A stretch of DNA of 64,000 bases from Paenibacillus graminis (GTDB lineage: Bacteria; Bacillota; Bacilli; Paenibacillales; Paenibacillaceae). A program made the position numbers and the translations under genes. The stretch is taken from contig NZ_CP009287.1 in the NCBI RefSeq assembly GCF_000758705.1, positions 2,356,001-2,420,000 on the forward strand. Reading direction: 5' to 3'. Positions 9,139-17,140 of this stretch are shown in pieces; the first letter of the stretch is position 1; every line of letters starts with the position of its first letter. The notes under the pieces were generated by a model, which saw only the letters and a list, made by a program, of their open reading frames with translations, was not told the origin of the DNA and did not search any database.

Positions 9139-10023
9139 ATGGCTTACAGTCTCTCAAACGGCATACTCCAGGTAGATATAGCTGATGTCGGAGAGTACAG
9201 CGGTACCCGTTTTGATTGGACCGGATTCATTACGGGGGTGACTTTGCAGCAGGGACAGCATACATTCTGCGTGCCGGAAAGCCTCGTTTCAGGGCTTGGC
9301 AGCGGGGGAATGGGACTATGCAACGAGTTCGGCATTTCCCGGGCAATTGGCTATGAGGAAGCAGCAGCCGGGGAATGGTTCCCGAAGCTGGGAGTCGGGC
9401 TGCTTCAGAAGGTAAGCGATGAACCTTACGACTTCTTTGGAAACTATCCCCTGATTCCGTTCGAGATTGAAGAGGAGCGCAGTGCACAGTCGGTCACCTA
9501 TACGGTTCAGCCGATGGAATGCCGCGGCTACAGCATACGGTTGACCAAAAAGATTTCGCTGCTCGAAGACCGGCTGAATATTTCTTACACGCTGGAGAAC
9601 ATGGGCGACAAGCCGCTGCATACGGAAGAATACGTTCATAACTTTGTGGGGATTAACGGTGCAAATGTCGGCCCGGACTATGAACTGGAAATTCCGGCTG
9701 GGCTAAGAGTGGAAGACCCCGAATCTTCTTATACAGCGGATCTGCTGTCAGTTTCCGCCAATACCCTCAGCTGGAAGGCGGAGCCTGACCGGCCGTTTTA
9801 CTGTAAGTTGGGGGTCTGGAATAAAATGGATGACGGGGGCTTCTGGGAGCTGCGGCATAAACCAAGCGGAGCCGGTGTGAGGGAGAGCGGGGATTTTGCA
9901 GCTGAGCGGATGGCGCTGTGGGGAGAAAAACATGTAATTTCTCCCGAAGTTTTTGTGAACATCAGCATTTTACCGCGTCACAGCAAGCATTGGAGCCGCA
10001 GCTATCAATTTTTCACCTTGTGA
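9139..10023 (+). CDS. Galactose mutarotase-fold protein, function unknown
   Basis: The 294-residue protein has the look of an aldose-1-epimerase-like beta-sandwich: RFDWTGFITGV near residue 24, an SGLGSGGMGLCNEFG segment, alternating beta stretches such as YSIRLTKKISLLEDRLNISYTLEN, and HTEEYVHNFVGINGANVGPDY. In mutarotases a catalytic Glu and His bind the sugar; candidates here are H154, E156 and H159 of this segment, but I cannot assign them. Ribosome site GGAAGGG precedes ATG by about 8 nt. It follows the GH94 gene on the same strand but behind a terminator. A role in anomer conversion of sugars released by the phosphorylase is possible but unproven. Confidence 0.7.
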   Translation: MAYSLSNGILQVDIADVGEYSGTRFDWTGFITGVTLQQGQHTFCVPESLVSGLGSGGMGLCNEFGISRAIGYEEAAAGEWFPKLGVGLLQKVSDEPYDFFGNYPLIPFEIEEERSAQSVTYTVQPMECRGYSIRLTKKISLLEDRLNISYTLENMGDKPLHTEEYVHNFVGINGANVGPDYELEIPAGLRVEDPESSYTADLLSVSANTLSWKAEPDRPFYCKLGVWNKMDDGGFWELRHKPSGAGVRESGDFAAERMALWGEKHVISPEVFVNISILPRHSKHWSRSYQFFTL

Positions 10024-10132
10024 AGGGCTGCGGTCTTACCTCCTATGTGAATAATTATACTTGCTGGTGTGTGTGATTACTGCTATCATATCGATATCCA
10101 TATTCATAGGAGAGAAAGGGTGGGGAGCAATT

Positions 10133-11221
10133 TTGAGCAAGAGAGCATACAATTTTAACGCGGGTCCGGCGGCATTGCCGCTGACAGTACTTGAACGCGC
10201 ACAGGCAGAGTTTGTCGATTTCCGGGAAAGCGGAATGTCCATTATGGAGATGTCGCACCGTGGGGCAATATACGAATCCGTGCATAATGAAGCGCAGGAA
10301 CGTTTGCTTTCGCTCCTCGGCAATCCTCAAGGCTACAAGGTTCTGTTCATTCAAGGCGGCGCAAGCACACAGTTCGCTATGATCCCAATGAACTTTGTCT
10401 CAGAAGGCCAGGTTGGCAGCTATGTCATGACAGGAAGCTGGGCAGAGAAGGCATTTAAGGAAGCGAAGCTGGTTGGAGGCGCACATGCCGCCGCATCTTC
10501 CGAAGACAAGAAGTTCCTGGCCATTCCCGAGCTGAGCAGTATCAAGGCAGCGGACAATGCGGCATACCTGCACATTACCTCGAATGAGACCATTGAAGGA
10601 ACACAATATGCGGAGTATCCGGATTCCGGTTCCATCCCGCTGATCGCGGATATGTCCAGCGACATTCTTAGCCGTTCTTTTGATGTGAATCAATTCGGGC
10701 TGATCTATGCCGGAGCTCAGAAGAATCTGGGACCTTCCGGTGTTACCGTGGTGATCGTCAAGGAAGAGCTGATCGCCAAGTCGCCTTCCAATATACCGAC
10801 GATTCTGCGTTATGATACGCACTTGAAGAACAACTCTCTTTACAATACGCCGCCATCCTTCTCTGTATATATGGTTAACGAAGTGTTAAAATGGATTGAG
10901 GAACAAGGCGGGCTGGCCGGCATTGAAGCCAAGAACCGCGACAAAGCAGCTCTGCTGTATAATCACATTGACGGCAGCGGCGGTTTCTACCGTGGAGTCG
11001 CAGAAGCAGGCAGCCGTTCCATTATGAACGTGACCTTCCGCATGCAGTCGGAGGAGCTGGAGAAGCAATTCGTCAAAGCGGCCGAGCAGGAAGGTTTTGT
11101 GGGGCTGAAAGGCCACCGCAGTGTGGGAGGTTTGCGTGCTTCTATCTACAATGCGGTTCCTCATGAGAGCATTAAGGCGCTGTCTGATTTCATGAAGCAT
11201 TTCCAGCAAACTCAAGGTTAA
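10133..11221 (+). CDS. serC: Phosphoserine aminotransferase
   Basis: A PLP enzyme converting 3-phosphohydroxypyruvate and glutamate to phosphoserine in serine biosynthesis; it also serves pyridoxine synthesis in some bacteria. The family N-terminus SKRAYNFNAGPAALP starts at a TTG (10133) preceded by a strong AAAGGGTGGGGA ribosome site. This gives 362 residues, the usual length; a longer frame from 10061 would add an unrelated hydrophobic stretch and is rejected. QGGASTQFAMIPMN and the PLP lysine in YAGAQKNLGPSG are visible, as is the C-terminal GHRSVGGLRASIYNA. Monocistronic, followed by a terminator. Confidence 0.95.
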   Translation: MSKRAYNFNAGPAALPLTVLERAQAEFVDFRESGMSIMEMSHRGAIYESVHNEAQERLLSLLGNPQGYKVLFIQGGASTQFAMIPMNFVSEGQVGSYVMTGSWAEKAFKEAKLVGGAHAAASSEDKKFLAIPELSSIKAADNAAYLHITSNETIEGTQYAEYPDSGSIPLIADMSSDILSRSFDVNQFGLIYAGAQKNLGPSGVTVVIVKEELIAKSPSNIPTILRYDTHLKNNSLYNTPPSFSVYMVNEVLKWIEEQGGLAGIEAKNRDKAALLYNHIDGSGGFYRGVAEAGSRSIMNVTFRMQSEELEKQFVKAAEQEGFVGLKGHRSVGGLRASIYNAVPHESIKALSDFMKHFQQTQG

Positions 11222-11236
11222 TGAATGCAAATTTCG

Positions 11237-11265
11237 AACCTTCCGCCTGTTGGCGGGAGGTTTTC
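11237..11265 (+). terminator. Intrinsic terminator after serC
   Basis: ACCTTCCGCC, loop TGTT, GGCGGGAGGT, then TTTT. Confidence 0.85.
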
Positions 11266-11320
11266 TGTTTGAAAACAATCAACGGGCTGAATAGCCTGCA
11301 GAGAGGAAGTTCACTACATT

Positions 11321-11785
11321 ATGGCATTACACATTGTGCTGGTGGAACCGGAGATTCCGGCCAACACCGGCAATATCGCCCGCACCTGTGCAGCTACGGG
11401 CACCCATCTTCATCTGGTCCGCCCGCTGGGCTTCCGTACAGATGATGCTACACTGAAGCGTGCCGGTTTGGATTATTGGCATGCCGTACACATTGAATAT
11501 CATGATTCCTTTGGGGAAGTGCTGGAAAAGTATGCGGAAGGCCGGTTCTTCTATGCAACAACGAAGGCGGACAAGCGCTATACCGATTTCACGTTCCGGG
11601 ACGGGGATTTTTTTGTTTTTGGCAAAGAAACTAAGGGCTTGTCTGCAGAAATTCTCGAAGCCGGCAAAGAAACTGTCATGCGCATGCCGATGAGTGAGGC
11701 GGTTAGATCCCTGAACTTATCCAACTCTGCGGCAATTATTGTTTATGAAGCGCTCCGGCAGCTGGATTTTCCGCAACTATTCTAA
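11321..11785 (+). CDS. trmL: tRNA (cytidine/uridine-34-2'-O)-methyltransferase, SPOUT family
   Basis: Methylates the 2'-OH of the wobble nucleotide of tRNA-Leu isoacceptors using S-adenosylmethionine. The 154-residue protein is a minimal SPOUT domain with the family motifs VLVEPEIPANTGNIARTC (residues 6-23), FGKETKGL and RSLNLSNSAAIIVYEALRQ; the last two form the trefoil knot that binds SAM. Ribosome site GAGAGGAAG precedes the ATG. It is 99 bp past the serC stop and behind its terminator, so it is transcribed separately or by read-through. Confidence 0.93.
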   Translation: MALHIVLVEPEIPANTGNIARTCAATGTHLHLVRPLGFRTDDATLKRAGLDYWHAVHIEYHDSFGEVLEKYAEGRFFYATTKADKRYTDFTFRDGDFFVFGKETKGLSAEILEAGKETVMRMPMSEAVRSLNLSNSAAIIVYEALRQLDFPQLF

Positions 11786-11907
11786 AAGTAAACACAATTT
11801 TTTAATTTTTTCAGCAGGATTCGACATTAAGGTAACGAAATAGAAGAATAGTGCCGAAATAAGTAGTAGATACTAATCTTTGTTGAACAGGAGAGTGTAA
11901 GTTAGAT

Positions 11908-12162
11908 ATGAAACCTGCTGGCGTAGTTCGAAAAGTAGATCAGCTGGGTAGAATTGTTCTGCCTAAGTCCCTGCGTAAAAGATACCAAATGAATGAAGGT
12001 GATCCTGTAGAAATTCTGGTGCAGGGCGATCACATCATTCTTGAGCGTTACCGTCCGAAATGTGTTTTTTGCGGATCGATGGAAGGCGTAAGCGAATATA
12101 AAGACCGTTATATTTGTGCGGATTGCCTGACCGAAATGACCCAATTGCCAAGACACGCCTAA
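11908..12162 (+). CDS. AbrB-like transition-state regulator with CxxC pairs
   Basis: An 84-residue protein whose first 50 residues (MKPAGVVRKVDQLGRIVLPKSLRK...) are a SpoVT/AbrB swapped-hairpin DNA-binding domain, as in Bacillus AbrB and Abh, which repress stationary-phase genes. The C-terminal third differs from AbrB: it has two cysteine pairs (CVFCGS and CADC), a possible zinc knuckle replacing the AbrB multimerisation domain. Ribosome site AGGAGAGTG precedes ATG. The 122-bp gap upstream is AT-rich with no confident promoter. The short C-terminal zinc motif is seen directly; its role is inference. Confidence 0.85.
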   Translation: MKPAGVVRKVDQLGRIVLPKSLRKRYQMNEGDPVEILVQGDHIILERYRPKCVFCGSMEGVSEYKDRYICADCLTEMTQLPRHA

Positions 12163-12384
12163 TAGAATCAGATCAGGCATTCCAAGAGAAAGTGCGCAAA
12201 TGGCAATTGTACATAGGAAAGGCAACAACCTGCGCCCTCTTGGCGGATTACCGATTCCAGACTTGTTTACGAAAAGTGGGCTGCAGCCAAGCGGCGACTG
12301 CTGTGCCATGGGGCGGTAACCATCCACTTATGGGAAGAAGGATGAAAAACAATGTGAGCCTTTACATCCTTCTACTGCTCCCAC

Positions 12385-12422
12385 AACAAAGAGCGCCGCA
12401 CAATTGTGCGGCGCTCTTTGTT
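12385..12422. terminator. Perfect 38-bp palindrome, bidirectional terminator
   Basis: Two 19-bp arms meet at a central CAATTG without mismatch (core AAAGAGCGCCGCAC). The outer A/T runs give a U tract on both strands. It separates the AbrB-like gene (+) from the small peptide gene (-). Confidence 0.85.
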
Positions 12423-12461
12423 TGAAGAGGTAAGGGTGGGCTTAGTAACTGTCTGCGGCTC

Positions 12462-12566
12462 CTACAGGCCCTTGGTCTGGTCATCGTTGTACGAAGCGGT
12501 AAGGATACCGGCCAGAAACAACAGGAACACAAGAGCGATGATCCAAAAGGTAAGGGAAAACGACAT
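12462..12566 (-). CDS. 34-residue hydrophobic membrane peptide
   Basis: The peptide begins MSFSLTFWIIALVFLLFLAG and ends with a short charged tail (YNDDQTKGL): one transmembrane helix with an acidic/polar end. The longer frame running in from 12716 is not needed: an excellent GGAGGTG ribosome site lies 5 nt before the ATG at 12566. No family is recognised; Bacillales genomes carry many such single-helix peptides, some sporulation-related. A strong terminator lies just beyond its stop. Functional assignment is not possible. Confidence 0.65.
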   Translation of the reverse strand: MSFSLTFWIIALVFLLFLAGILTASYNDDQTKGL

Positions 12567-12669
12567 GCGTGCACCTCCATGAGTGACTGTATTCGTTTCC
12601 CTGATTATACCCCGGGGTCTTCCAAAAATAAATGAAAATGTGATTTGCCGCATAGACAATACATAATGA

Positions 12670-13737
12670 TTATTTAAAAAAGAGAAAATTGGTAGGAACC
12701 TTGCGCAGATTTCCATCTGAAGGCCTATTAATGACCCGTCCGTTGAAAATCAAAGAGGAGGAGCCGCCGCCGTCCAGATTGTACGCGTCAATGACGCCCA
12801 TACTCCACAGTTTGTTCTGAAGCTCTTCCAATGTTGCTCCGGAGTTGCCGTTTTCGTTATATCCGTCTGCAACCATCACCAGCAGCTGGTCGTCTTTGTA
12901 CTTGCCGATAACCGTACGGGGAGCCCGCTTCGGGGACAGCTGCCATTTGGTTGGGATGGGCACCTTGACGCTGTTCTTCAGCAGGACCGGCACAAAGGTG
13001 GCTCCGAAAACCGGCTGCAGCTGGTCCAGCTGTGTCCGGCTGTAGAATTTACCGCCGATCAGCTGGCCGGAAGCGTTCAGTCCGACGAAGCTGAGATCCT
13101 TGTAGGTAGATTCGAAGCCGTACAGATACTCACCGCCGATAACGGTTGTGGAGAGCGGGTAGCGTTTGCCGTCCCTGTCGGCAAATCCTCCTGCATTGAT
13201 GCCGGCGGTTGCGCCGTAGCGGTTCGCGGCCTGCAGCGTCGTTTCCGCTCCGCCTTTGCCGTCACCAGCCAGACTCATTTTCATGGCGGCCGGGTCCTTC
13301 AATTTTATTTTCATAGCGTAAGCTGTATAATTGCCGGGGTTTAGCCGGTAGAGTTCAATGGTTATCCGGTCGCTTCTCGCGACATCGGCTGGAATGCCCA
13401 ATCTGGAGCTGATCCGGCGGTTGTAGATCAGTTCCGGACGCGCGGCCTGGGTCTTGGCCATTTGGACCAGCGCGTTCATGGCATTGGTCGTCTGATTGTA
13501 CAGCTTGGCGCTGGCACTGATGGAATGGATGGTGTAAGAGGCCGCAGCTTGGGCTGTGGTCAGCGCACTCTGCAGCTCAGCTGTCTCCTTGACCGGTCCG
13601 GGTTCCGCGGCGAATTGTCCAACACCCAAATTCAGATCAAGCGGCGGCTGGTACCACCATAAGCAGAGCAGCAGGCCAAAAAACGGCGCGGTCAGAAGCA
13701 TGAAAAAACGGTTGATTCTTTTAACAGGCGTCATCAT
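12670..13737 (-). CDS. Membrane-anchored phosphodiester glycosidase (NAGPA family)
   Basis: A 355-residue protein with an N-terminal membrane helix (about residues 11-29, FFMLLTAPFFGLLLCLWW) and a C-terminal NAGPA/phosphodiester glycosidase domain (about 150-355): ATAGINAGGF, GFESTYKDLSFVG, RAPRTVIGKYKDDQLLVMVADG and the hallmark NLDGGGSSSLIFNG. Family members act on the cell surface on GlcNAc-1-phosphodiester or related cell-wall polymers; the substrate here is unknown. Its start codon overlaps the stop of the upstream coiled-coil gene by 4 bp, so the two are translationally coupled. A paralogue is at 29743-30720. Confidence 0.85.
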   Translation of the reverse strand: MMTPVKRINRFFMLLTAPFFGLLLCLWWYQPPLDLNLGVGQFAAEPGPVKETAELQSALTTAQAAASYTIHSISASAKLYNQTTNAMNALVQMAKTQAARPELIYNRRISSRLGIPADVARSDRITIELYRLNPGNYTAYAMKIKLKDPAAMKMSLAGDGKGGAETTLQAANRYGATAGINAGGFADRDGKRYPLSTTVIGGEYLYGFESTYKDLSFVGLNASGQLIGGKFYSRTQLDQLQPVFGATFVPVLLKNSVKVPIPTKWQLSPKRAPRTVIGKYKDDQLLVMVADGYNENGNSGATLEELQNKLWSMGVIDAYNLDGGGSSSLIFNGRVINRPSDGNLRKVPTNFLFFK

Positions 13738-14141
13738 TTCAGCAGATCCATTTCTTTTTGAAGTGCAGCCAGCTGTTTGCGGACCTCGTTCAGTTGGGTG
13801 TACAGCTTGTTGCTGTTATCTGTCTTGTTGCTGGCATTATCTTTGGTGAAGGTAAGAAGTTCGTTAAAGGTGTCCACGGTGCTCTGCAATTCCTTGACTT
13901 GCTGGGAGAGAGCGCCAATTCGCGACTCGTAATCGGTCTTCAAAACGGTAAGCTGCTGCTGGCTCTGGATGCTAAGCTCGCTTAGCACTTGCTCCTTAAG
14001 ATGGTTGGTATAGCTGTACACGGCGTAAAAACCGAGCCCGATCATCAAAATCCAGAACAGTAAAAACCATTTTACGGAAGATCGGCTTCGCGCGGAAGCA
14101 GTGCGCGAGTGAACCGGTGTCGATTCCGCTAGCGGTTGCAT
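13734..14141 (-). CDS. Membrane-anchored coiled-coil protein, unknown
   Basis: A 135-residue protein with one N-terminal transmembrane helix (VKWFLLFWILMIGLGFYAVY) and a long extracellular heptad-rich helix (LKEQVLSELSIQSQQQLTVL... to the end) broken by a Thr/Asn/Ser stretch. Start: GAGGTGAT lies 5 nt before the ATG at 14141; the TTG at 14159 overlaps that ribosome site and is rejected. The 4-bp overlap with the phosphodiester glycosidase gene suggests that the coiled coil scaffolds or positions that enzyme at the membrane. No named family recognised. Confidence 0.75.
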   Translation of the reverse strand: MQPLAESTPVHSRTASARSRSSVKWFLLFWILMIGLGFYAVYSYTNHLKEQVLSELSIQSQQQLTVLKTDYESRIGALSQQVKELQSTVDTFNELLTFTKDNASNKTDNSNKLYTQLNEVRKQLAALQKEMDLLK

Positions 14142-14239
14142 TGATATCACCTCAGGCAAATTTTTTTCAAGTCCTCATTCTATCAGACTTTTACAGTTTC
14201 CGCAAAAGTGAAAAGACTTATATAAACGTGAAAAAGTAA

Positions 14240-14269
14240 TTGCGCTCTATTTAACTACTACGATACAAT
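14240..14269 (+). promoter_or_regulatory. Candidate sigma-A promoter of the LuxR-type regulator
   Basis: TTGCGC, an 18-bp spacer and TACAAT. A leader of about 145 nt follows. Confidence 0.5.
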
Positions 14270-14358
14270 TTCTATAGATTGGAAGTTCTGATGGACGTAT
14301 ACAAGGAAAAAGAAGGGATAAATGAGAAGTCATCCTGAGCCTTGCTTACGTACTTACA

Positions 14359-14384
14359 GGAAACGCTATGGCGCTTCCCTTTTT
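14359..14384 (+). terminator. Terminator-like hairpin inside the regulator leader
   Basis: GGAAACGC, loop TATG, GCGCTTCC (one mismatch), then CTTTTT, ending 37 nt before the start codon at 14421. As it lies between the promoter and the gene it could be an attenuator, or a terminator for an upstream small RNA. Confidence 0.4.
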
Positions 14385-14420
14385 GGGTAAATATATAGAT
14401 AGCGGGAGGTCTGGGCATTA

Positions 14421-15077
14421 ATGAAGAAGGTGTGGCGGGTGATCATCGTGGGATGTCATCCCACAAGTATGCTGGGTACGAAATTGATTCTGGAGGAAAG
14501 CAAGGAGATTGAGGTAGTGGGGATGTTCTCCACCTGGGGCGAGGGCGTCTACACGGTACAACAACAGCAGCCGGATCTGGTGCTGACAGATTATCAAATG
14601 CCGGAAGGCAATGTCGAGGGTGCGCTGGTAGAGATGAAGCAAAGCTCAAAAAGCACCCATTTCATCATTATGACCGAGGAAGAGGACAAAGAGCTGTTTC
14701 AACCGCTTTTAGAGCTTGGGGCCAGTGGTGTGCTCTCCAAGGGAGCCTCTCCGCGTCAACTGCTTCAGATGATCAACGGGCTGCGCGAAGGTTTTCTGTC
14801 CATTCCGCTGGAATGGGCCCGGGACGGTTTCCGTCCGATTGCTTCGTCGCGCGGGCTGGATGGGGTACTGCAGTTAACCCAGACCGAAATGTTCATTATG
14901 GAACGGATCGTTCAGGGAATTACATACGATAAAATTGCACTTGAAATTGAAGTCAGCCGCCGTTCCATCGATAATTATCTGCGGAAGATTTATGTGAAGC
15001 TGGAGGTATCTACAAGAGCGCAAGCGATTGAAAAGTTCGCGCTTTTCTCCAGACAAAACAAGCAAATGTACGCTTAG
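14421..15077 (+). CDS. LuxR/NarL-type response regulator with degenerate receiver
   Basis: A 218-residue two-domain regulator. Residues 1-120 resemble a receiver: D57 (LVLTDYQMP) is the usual phosphorylation site and LSKGASP carries the conserved Lys, but the acidic pair that binds Mg2+ after beta-1 is replaced by G11-C12 (RVIIVGCHP). Residues 150-215 form a LuxR-type helix-turn-helix (LTQTEMFIMERIVQGITYDKI, then SRRSIDNYLRKIYVKL). It is broadly ComA/DegU-like. No kinase gene is adjacent, so it may work without phosphorylation. GGGAGGT lies about 11 nt before ATG. Confidence 0.85.
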   Translation: MKKVWRVIIVGCHPTSMLGTKLILEESKEIEVVGMFSTWGEGVYTVQQQQPDLVLTDYQMPEGNVEGALVEMKQSSKSTHFIIMTEEEDKELFQPLLELGASGVLSKGASPRQLLQMINGLREGFLSIPLEWARDGFRPIASSRGLDGVLQLTQTEMFIMERIVQGITYDKIALEIEVSRRSIDNYLRKIYVKLEVSTRAQAIEKFALFSRQNKQMYA

Positions 15078-15145
15078 CCCCAGCATAACGACATAATGAC
15101 GGCCGGAAAGGAATATTCTTGGTACCAGGGAGAAGGGGGGAGCAT

Positions 15146-16363
15146 ATGAAATATGAGTTTTCTGCCCGCGCACATACATTACACTCTTCACCGCTGCTGA
15201 GCATACGTACAGAGACGCGCAGAGGGACACTGATATCACTGGCTGAAGAGCTGCCGGCCGAAGAATTGTTTCCATTATCTCTACTGGCTGAAACGGCTTC
15301 CACTGTGATCTCGGCAGACGCCGGGGCGCTGCAGTATGGTGATCCTGAAGGGTATGGCCCCCTTCGTGAATGGCTGACCGGAGACTGGCTGAAGGCCAAA
15401 GGGGTGGCGGTTGCCGCAGGCGGAGTTCTGCTGACAACGGGAAGTCAACAAGCGATTGATCTGTTGTCCAGGGTCTATATTGATCCCGGAGACCGCGTGC
15501 TGGTAGAGAATCCGACTTCTCCGGGTATTCTGCAGGCCTTGCGGATGCAGGGTGCCGTGATCATTCCCGTCCGGGGCGACCGGGACGGGCTGCTGCCGGA
15601 GCATTTGCGTACCCAAATCCGCCAGCACCGGCCCAAGATGCTGTTTGCTACGCCGAGCTTCACAAATCCGAGTGGAATTCTCTGGAGTCTGGCCAGACGC
15701 AAGGAAGTGCTGGAGCTGTGTACCACGCACAATGTGCTGATCGTAGAGGATGACTCTTATGGCGATCTGCATTTTCAAAGGTACACGGAGCATCCTTCAG
15801 TGAAGTATCCGTCGCTGTATGCGCTGGAGAACGTCAGCGAGGGCGGACATGTGCTCTACATTGGCTCCTTCAGCAAAACGGTCGCACCTGCCCTGCGGAC
15901 GGGCTGGGCGGCGGGCAGCCGTGAGCTGATCGGAATGATGGCTGCCGCGAAGCAGATGGCCGATTGGCAATCCAGCTCACTCAACCAGCGGCTTCTGCAT
16001 CATCTGCTGGATGTGACGGCCTTTGACCTGCGTGAGCATATTGCGCTCTTGAACCGGGAGTACAACACCCGGCTGAAGCTGATGGCGGAGCTTCTGAAGC
16101 GTCCGGCCTGGAAGAGCAGCAGCTATTGTCTGCCGGCAGGCGGGATGTTCCTCTGGGTGACGCTGCCGGAAGGCCTGGATGCGATGGCGCTGCTGAAGGC
16201 TTCTCTGGCTAAAGGCGTGGCTTTTTTGCCCGGCCCGCTGTGCAGTGTGAGCGGAGGAAGCGGACACATCCGCCTCAACTTCAGCCATCCCGGCCGGGAT
16301 GAGCTGCTGCTGGGCATGAACCTGATGAGCGAGGCCGTGACGGAGTTTACGGCACGGAGCTGA
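15146..16363 (+). CDS. PLP-dependent class I/II aminotransferase
   Basis: A 405-residue fold-type I aminotransferase of the LysN/MocR-related branch, without a GntR DNA-binding domain. TTGSQQAIDLLSRVY binds the PLP phosphate, TPSFTNPSG and IVEDDSYGDL contact the ring, and K244 in GSFSKTVAP forms the Schiff base. A C-terminal RLNFSHP carries the substrate-carboxylate Arg. Relatives transaminate 2-aminoadipate or aromatic and branched amino acids; the substrate here is unknown. Start at 15146 follows GAAGGGGGGAG by 4-5 nt; an in-frame start at 15119 lacks a ribosome site. Terminator follows. Confidence 0.88.
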   Translation: MKYEFSARAHTLHSSPLLSIRTETRRGTLISLAEELPAEELFPLSLLAETASTVISADAGALQYGDPEGYGPLREWLTGDWLKAKGVAVAAGGVLLTTGSQQAIDLLSRVYIDPGDRVLVENPTSPGILQALRMQGAVIIPVRGDRDGLLPEHLRTQIRQHRPKMLFATPSFTNPSGILWSLARRKEVLELCTTHNVLIVEDDSYGDLHFQRYTEHPSVKYPSLYALENVSEGGHVLYIGSFSKTVAPALRTGWAAGSRELIGMMAAAKQMADWQSSSLNQRLLHHLLDVTAFDLREHIALLNREYNTRLKLMAELLKRPAWKSSSYCLPAGGMFLWVTLPEGLDAMALLKASLAKGVAFLPGPLCSVSGGSGHIRLNFSHPGRDELLLGMNLMSEAVTEFTARS

Positions 16364-16381
16364 GCATGGCGGTTTTTAGTT

Positions 16382-16405
16382 AAAGCCCTTTTCAGGGCTT
16401 TTTCT
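16382..16405 (+). terminator. Intrinsic terminator after aminotransferase gene
   Basis: AAAGCCCT, loop TTTC, AGGGCTTT, then TTCTC; a compact perfect stem. Confidence 0.75.
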
Positions 16406-16796
16406 CGTTGTACAGGAAATTAGGCAATACCAAACCAAGCGGATCTTTCTGGAAGCTCAGAGGCTAGAAGAGGTGGGGGGCCGCAACAGCAGAATGTAGC
16501 GGACAGAGAAGGCCTTCTTTTGCGGAAAAGTCTGCTTTTTGAGCGGACTCGGACCCGGAAGCCGTTATATCGCTTCGAAGGAGCGTGGAATAAGGGGAAA
16601 AGGGCAAAGCGTATCTCAGTCCGGTTGTCCGGCTATCCGGCTGAATGAAGAAATCCTTGCCAAATAACGGATTTCCTGTCCATAACAGCCGCAGATCAGT
16701 CGTGAAGGGAGCTGTTCGTGGCCGCAGAGGGACCAGCGCGAAACCGCACGGTCAACAATGGGTATGGGTTCTTACCCACGCGAATGTGCGGGCGTG

Positions 16797-16858
16797 CCGA
16801 AGGCCGGGCGGCGCTTCAACAACGGCAGAAGCGTCGTTGTTGAAGCACCGAAGGCCGG
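16797..16858. repeat. Inverted repeat bounded by 11-bp direct repeats
   Basis: CCGAAGGCCGG occurs at 16797-16807 and 16848-16858. Between them GCTTCAACAACG (16813-16824) and CGTTGTTGAAGC (16835-16846) form perfect 12-bp inverted arms with a 10-bp loop. The geometry resembles a tiny mobile element between target duplications or a structured RNA. Confidence 0.55.
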
Positions 16859-16955
16859 TACGCCTGTATCTTGGAAACTATAAAGATGAGAAATCAGTCG
16901 GCTAGATGCCCTTAGTCCCAACTAGCACCTGCTCACCGGCTTCTTCGCAAGCGCC

Positions 16956-17140
16956 AGTTGGAAAAAGGGAGCTTATTTTTCCGGAATGTCGAAAATAATA
17001 AGACTTAAGTGGAAAAAGGGAACTTAATTGGTCTATATTCCCTGGAGAGGAGCGGAATCAGCCGAATTAGTGTACCTTTTTCCAGTTAACCTGCCGAGAA
17101 TAGGGTGCTCGGGCAAATTAACTACCCTTTTTCCACTTGG
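16956..17140. repeat. Dispersed repeat cluster 2 (four copies)
   Basis: GTTGGAAAAAGGGAGCTTAT (16956-16980, +, diverged), AAGTGGAAAAAGGGAACTTA (17007-17029, +), a reverse copy at 17061-17089 (GCCGAATTAGTG then CCTTTTTCC) and another at 17111-17140 (CAAATTAACTA then CCCTTTTTCCACTT). Confidence 0.7.

Noticed and set aside
10061..10132. N-terminal extension of serC
   Set aside because: Encodes an unrelated hydrophobic stretch; the strong ribosome site and family N-terminus place the start at the TTG 10133.
12163..12384. Possible structured RNA or riboswitch after the AbrB-like gene
   Set aside because: I compared it by eye with c-di-GMP, c-di-AMP, cobalamin, TPP and RNase P cores and found no matching consensus; a frame from 12114 to 12425 there only overlaps abrB out of frame.
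16645..16905. 86-residue open frame in the aminotransferase-ABC gap
   Set aside because: No ribosome site, very basic and Gly/Arg-rich, and it runs through an inverted-repeat structure.
16956..17140. CRISPR array
   Set aside because: The repeats here are in mixed orientation with irregular spacing and no cas genes are nearby.
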